Assembly (NCBI RefSeq): GCF_003287955.1
Contig: NZ_QMKP01000001.1
Location: forward strand, 310,001 to 374,000
Length of the DNA: 64,000 bases
Reading direction: 5' to 3'
From: Arthrobacter sp. AQ5-06
GTDB lineage: Bacteria > Actinomycetota > Actinomycetes > Actinomycetales > Micrococcaceae
The number at the start of each line of letters is the position of its first letter. Position 1 is the stretch's first letter. A program made the translations under genes and the position numbers. This document shows, one piece after another, positions 61,301-64,000 of the stretch. Under the pieces are notes generated by a model that did not search any database, had not been told where the DNA came from, and was given only the letters and a program-made list of their open reading frames with translations.

Positions 61301-62308
61301 GTGGCTGCAAATGGCGGTACCAAGGCGATCGTCGCGGCCCTAGCCGCAAACCTGACCATCGCCGTCCTGAAATTCGTGGCCTTTTTTCTGACGGCATCCT
61401 CGTCAATGCTGGCCGAAGCCATCCACTCCGTGGCCGACTCGGGCAACCAACTGCTGCTCCTGATCGGCGGCAAGCGCGCCCGGAAGGCTGCCAGCGCGGA
61501 GCACCCGTTCGGCTATGGCCGGGAACGCTACATTTACGCCTTTATCGTCTCGATCGTGCTCTTCAGCGTGGGCGGGCTGTTCGCACTGTTCGAAGCGTGG
61601 GAGAAGCTGCAGCACCCGCACGCTATCGAGGGGGACTTCTGGTGGGTTCCCCTGGCGGTGCTGATCGGCGCGATCGTGGCTGAGTCCTTCTCGTTCCGGA
61701 CGGCCATCATCGAGTCCAATCACGTCCGCGGCAAGCAGGGCTGGGTGAGTTTTGTGCGCACGGCCAAACAGCCGGAGCTGCCCGTGATCCTGCTGGAAGA
61801 CCTCGGGGCGCTTCTCGGCCTCGTGTTCGCGCTCGTCGGCGTGAGCATGACCCTCATCACCGGCAACGGGATCTGGGACGCCGCCGGTACCGGCATGATC
61901 GGCCTGCTGCTGGTGGCCATCGCGGTGGTGCTGGCTATCGAAACCAAGTCGCTGCTGCTGGGAGAATCTGCCACCCGGGACGACGTGGCCCGCATCAGCG
62001 AGGCCATCGAGGCCGGGGGACACAACCGCATCATCCACCTCAAGACCCTTCACCTCGGACCGGAGGAGCTGCTGGTGGCCGCCAAGATCTCGGTGGGTGC
62101 CTCCCAGACCGGCCGGGACATCGCCGCTGCGATTGATGGTGCTGAGTCCAGGATCCGCACGGCTGTTCCGATGGCTCGGGTGATCTACCTCGAACCGGAT
62201 CTGCACCGCGAAGTCGGTCAGCGCACGGACGGGGTCTCAGGCACAGGTCAGGTCTCAGGTGCCGGCCACATCTCAGCCGAGGCCGGGTCGCAGGACGCAC
62301 AGGCCTGA
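61301..62308 (+). CDS. Cation diffusion facilitator family efflux protein
   Basis: 335 residues with six likely membrane helices. SMLAEAIHSVADSGNQLLLL near residue 30 has the H-x3-D metal site of the CDF family, and LLEDLGALLGL in helix 5 its partner region (with Glu-Asp instead of His-x3-Asp). A cytoplasmic C-terminal domain (VAAKISVGASQTGRDIAAAI) is typical. Zinc, iron or manganese could be the metal. The GTG follows GAGGAG. A Gly/Ser repeat tail (SGTGQVSGAGHISAEAG) is extra. Confidence 0.88.
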   Translation: MAANGGTKAIVAALAANLTIAVLKFVAFFLTASSSMLAEAIHSVADSGNQLLLLIGGKRARKAASAEHPFGYGRERYIYAFIVSIVLFSVGGLFALFEAWEKLQHPHAIEGDFWWVPLAVLIGAIVAESFSFRTAIIESNHVRGKQGWVSFVRTAKQPELPVILLEDLGALLGLVFALVGVSMTLITGNGIWDAAGTGMIGLLLVAIAVVLAIETKSLLLGESATRDDVARISEAIEAGGHNRIIHLKTLHLGPEELLVAAKISVGASQTGRDIAAAIDGAESRIRTAVPMARVIYLEPDLHREVGQRTDGVSGTGQVSGAGHISAEAGSQDAQA

Positions 62309-62368
62309 CGTTCCGCCCTCAGCCCACCTGATGCTTCGGTGAAGCCGTTGGCTGCCCGTCCCCCAGGA

Positions 62369-63577
62369 TCAGGCGGCCAGCGGCTTCTTGCGTTCCAGGA
62401 AGCCGCTGGTCACGGCGATGCCAAAGCCCAGGACAGCCAACACGGCCCCCACGAGCGCGGGCGCCACGAAGCCCCAGCCCCAGGCGATCACTACGCCGCC
62501 CAGGAAGGCGCCCAAGGCATTGGCAACGTTGAGCGCGGCGTGGTTGAGCGAAGAAGCGAGGGAGGGGGCGTCCGGCGAGGCATCCAACAGGCGGGTCTGC
62601 AGGGCCGGGATCAGCATGGAGCCGGACGCCCCCACCACAAAGATCATCACGAGGGCTGACCAGGGCCAGTGCACAGCCACCGCGTAAACCACCAGGGCGA
62701 CGGCGATACCGGGCAGGACCCAGTACAGCGTGCCCATCACTGACTTGTCGGCAAGCCTGCCGCCGACGACGGTTCCCGCCACCATGCCCAGTCCGTAGAG
62801 TGCCACCACAATGGGCAACAGCGACGCCGGAATCCCGGCCACCAGCGTCATGGTGTGGGCAATGTAGGTGTAGGTCGCGAAGAAGCCGCCAAAGCCGACG
62901 ATGCCGATCAGGATGGCCAGCCACACCTGAAGCCGCTTGAGCGCACCGAGTTCGCGGCGGATGCTCGCGTCGGGATGGGGTGCCTGGTACGGAACATAGC
63001 GCCACAGCAGGACCAGAGTCAGCAAGCCAATGCCTCCCACGAGGAGGAACAGCAGCCGCCAGCCGAAGGTCTGGCCGACCCAGGTGGCCGCGGGCACGCC
63101 GATGACGTTTGAAACGGACAGGCCTGCCATCACCATGGAGATGGCCCAACCGCGGCGGGTGGGGGAAACCAGGGAGGCGGCGATCACGGCCGCGACTCCG
63201 AAGAATGCGCCGTGCGGCAGTCCGGCCGCAAACCGGGAAACCAGCATGCTGCCGTAATCGGGAGCAAGATAGGACGTTAGGTTGGCCAGGGTGAAAAACA
63301 GCATGAGGCCGAGCGCAAGGTGTTTGCGCGGCAGTTTGGCTCCTACCGCGGCGAGCAGCGGTGCGCCAACCACGACTCCGAGGGCATAGGCGGAGATGAG
63401 GTGCCCCGCCTCCGGGGTGCTGATGCTGAGTCCTTGTTCCACCTCTTTCAGCAGGCCCATCATGGTGAACTCCGTGACGCCGATTCCGACGCCGCCCATT
63501 GCCAGCGCAAAGATCGCTGCGCCAACGTGCGGAGTCTTCGCCTTGGACGCGGTGGGTGTTTGGACGACGCTGCTCAT
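62369..63577 (-). CDS. MFS transporter, DHA1 (AraJ/drug-efflux) type
   Basis: 402 residues with 12 likely membrane helices. FALAMGGVGIGVTEFTMMGL at the N terminus and RFAAGLPHGAFFGVAAVIAA, GGRLADKSVMG between helices match the DHA1/AraJ arabinose- or drug-efflux group. The ATG at 63577 was chosen since it begins the hydrophilic MSSVVQTPT leader; longer starts enter the divergent Nudix gene. The substrate is unknown. Confidence 0.9.
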   Translation of the reverse strand: MSSVVQTPTASKAKTPHVGAAIFALAMGGVGIGVTEFTMMGLLKEVEQGLSISTPEAGHLISAYALGVVVGAPLLAAVGAKLPRKHLALGLMLFFTLANLTSYLAPDYGSMLVSRFAAGLPHGAFFGVAAVIAASLVSPTRRGWAISMVMAGLSVSNVIGVPAATWVGQTFGWRLLFLLVGGIGLLTLVLLWRYVPYQAPHPDASIRRELGALKRLQVWLAILIGIVGFGGFFATYTYIAHTMTLVAGIPASLLPIVVALYGLGMVAGTVVGGRLADKSVMGTLYWVLPGIAVALVVYAVAVHWPWSALVMIFVVGASGSMLIPALQTRLLDASPDAPSLASSLNHAALNVANALGAFLGGVVIAWGWGFVAPALVGAVLAVLGFGIAVTSGFLERKKPLAA

Positions 63578-63713
63578 GTGCCTGCTTTTCAGAGGGGATG
63601 CTGGGGGAAGGCCCGCAGTCCATTGTCCCCCATAGGCGGGGGTGCCACTCCAAGGCGGTGCGTCACGCACGGGCAGCATCGCCCACAGGGAGCCTCCCTC
63701 ATAGACTGGGGCG

Positions 63714-64000
63714 GTGAGTGGACTGATACAGGTAGTTGGCGGAGCAATAGTGGACTCGTTGGCGGGCCCTGCCCGCATGCTGGTGGCTCGGCGGACTGCT
63801 CCCGAGCAGTTCGCCGGACTTTGGGAATTTCCCGGCGGGAAAGTGGACGCCGGTGAGGAATGCGAGGCCGCTCTGCACCGGGAACTGAGGGAGGAGCTGG
63901 GCATCGGTGTGCGGTTGGGCCCCGAGCTGCCGGCAGCGGCGGCCACCGGGTGGCCACTGAACGACCGGGCAAGCATGCGGGTCTGGCTGGCCGAAATTAT
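63714..64000 (+). CDS. Nudix hydrolase (MutT-like), 3' truncated by the window
   Basis: The GTG at 63714 opens 95 codons that run off the end. The Nudix box is complete: GGKVDAGEECEAALHREL, then REELGI, fitting G-x5-E-x7-RE-x2-EE-x-G. IQVVGGAIVDSLAGPARMLV at the N terminus and the LWEFPGGK lead-in resemble MutT 8-oxo-dGTPases, but CTP pyrophosphohydrolases look similar. It is divergent from the MFS gene with a 136-base gap. Confidence 0.9.
   Translation, partial: MSGLIQVVGGAIVDSLAGPARMLVARRTAPEQFAGLWEFPGGKVDAGEECEAALHRELREELGIGVRLGPELPAAAATGWPLNDRASMRVWLAEI

Noticed and set aside
1..64000. CRISPR arrays, tRNA or rRNA genes, prophage
   Set aside because: No regularly spaced repeats, no cloverleaf with CCA-end region or rRNA-like conserved sequence, and no phage structural genes were recognised by eye. 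A tRNA scan could still find something I missed.

Overview
The window is about 64 kb of high-GC DNA from a chromosome of the Micrococcaceae (Actinomycetota), most likely Arthrobacter or Pseudarthrobacter. This rests on strong G/C bias at third codon positions, many GTG/TTG starts, and gene orders typical of the group: nusA-ylxR-infB-rbfA-truB-ribF-rpsO-pnp, dapB...dapA-rnj-ftsK-pgsA-pncC-clgR-recA-recX-miaB-miaA-dapF-hflX-lexA, hisC-hisB-hisH-hisA, and infC-rpmI-rplT. The genus is an inference, since no 16S rRNA or other marker was compared. I found no rRNA, tRNA, CRISPR array, insertion sequence or prophage.

Layout. (1) 1-16917: the translation and RNA-processing block (nusA 3' end, ylxR, infB, rbfA, truB, ribF, rpsO, pnp, an M16 peptidase). 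It is interrupted by a decayed ScyD-like gene, a guanine-deaminase-like gene, an aminotransferase, two small membrane proteins and a kynA-kynU tryptophan-catabolism pair. (2) 16949-20753: accessory genes, namely a DUF1579-like protein, a small unknown protein, a LuxR-type regulator and a DUF222/HNH protein with an internal duplication. (3) 20942-26940: a molybdenum-cofactor cluster (moaD, moaA, moeA, moaC, mog, moaE) around a membrane-anchored sulfite-oxidase-fold enzyme that probably uses the cofactor. (4) 27035-33598: dapB and dapA, separated by membrane proteins, a small gene under an SOS box and a nitrilase-family gene, then RNase J. (5) 33730-51022: ftsK, pgsA, pncC, a ClgR-like regulator, a MarR regulator, DUF3046-recA-recX, miaB, miaA, dapF, an RsmC-like methyltransferase, hflX, a DinG-type helicase, and lexA divergent from a LysM membrane protein. 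(6) 51100-54619: histidine genes, including an overlooked 52-residue membrane protein between hisH and hisA. (7) 54629-64000: an SseB-like protein, an MFS permease, DUF1844, infC-rpmI-rplT with a structured leader, a TrmH-type methyltransferase, a GlsB/YeaQ-type membrane protein, a cation-efflux protein, a second MFS permease and the start of a Nudix hydrolase.

How the parts connect. The clearest regulatory theme is the SOS response. LexA and RecA are both encoded here, and 16-base LexA-type boxes lie before recA (39381), in the lexA/LysM divergent region (50389 and 50456), and directly before a small DUF222-like gene (29622). Three lysine/diaminopimelate genes (dapB, dapA, dapF) are dispersed among cell-division and RNA-maintenance genes. 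Most of the window is conserved housekeeping sequence. The points worth following are the SOS-linked small gene, two palindromic intergenic elements (3837-3951 and 56900-56960), the hflX and infC leaders, the small his-operon membrane protein, the microhomology deletion in the ScyD-like gene, and recent tandem duplications inside genes. I did not see a convincing new multi-gene defence or biosynthetic system.
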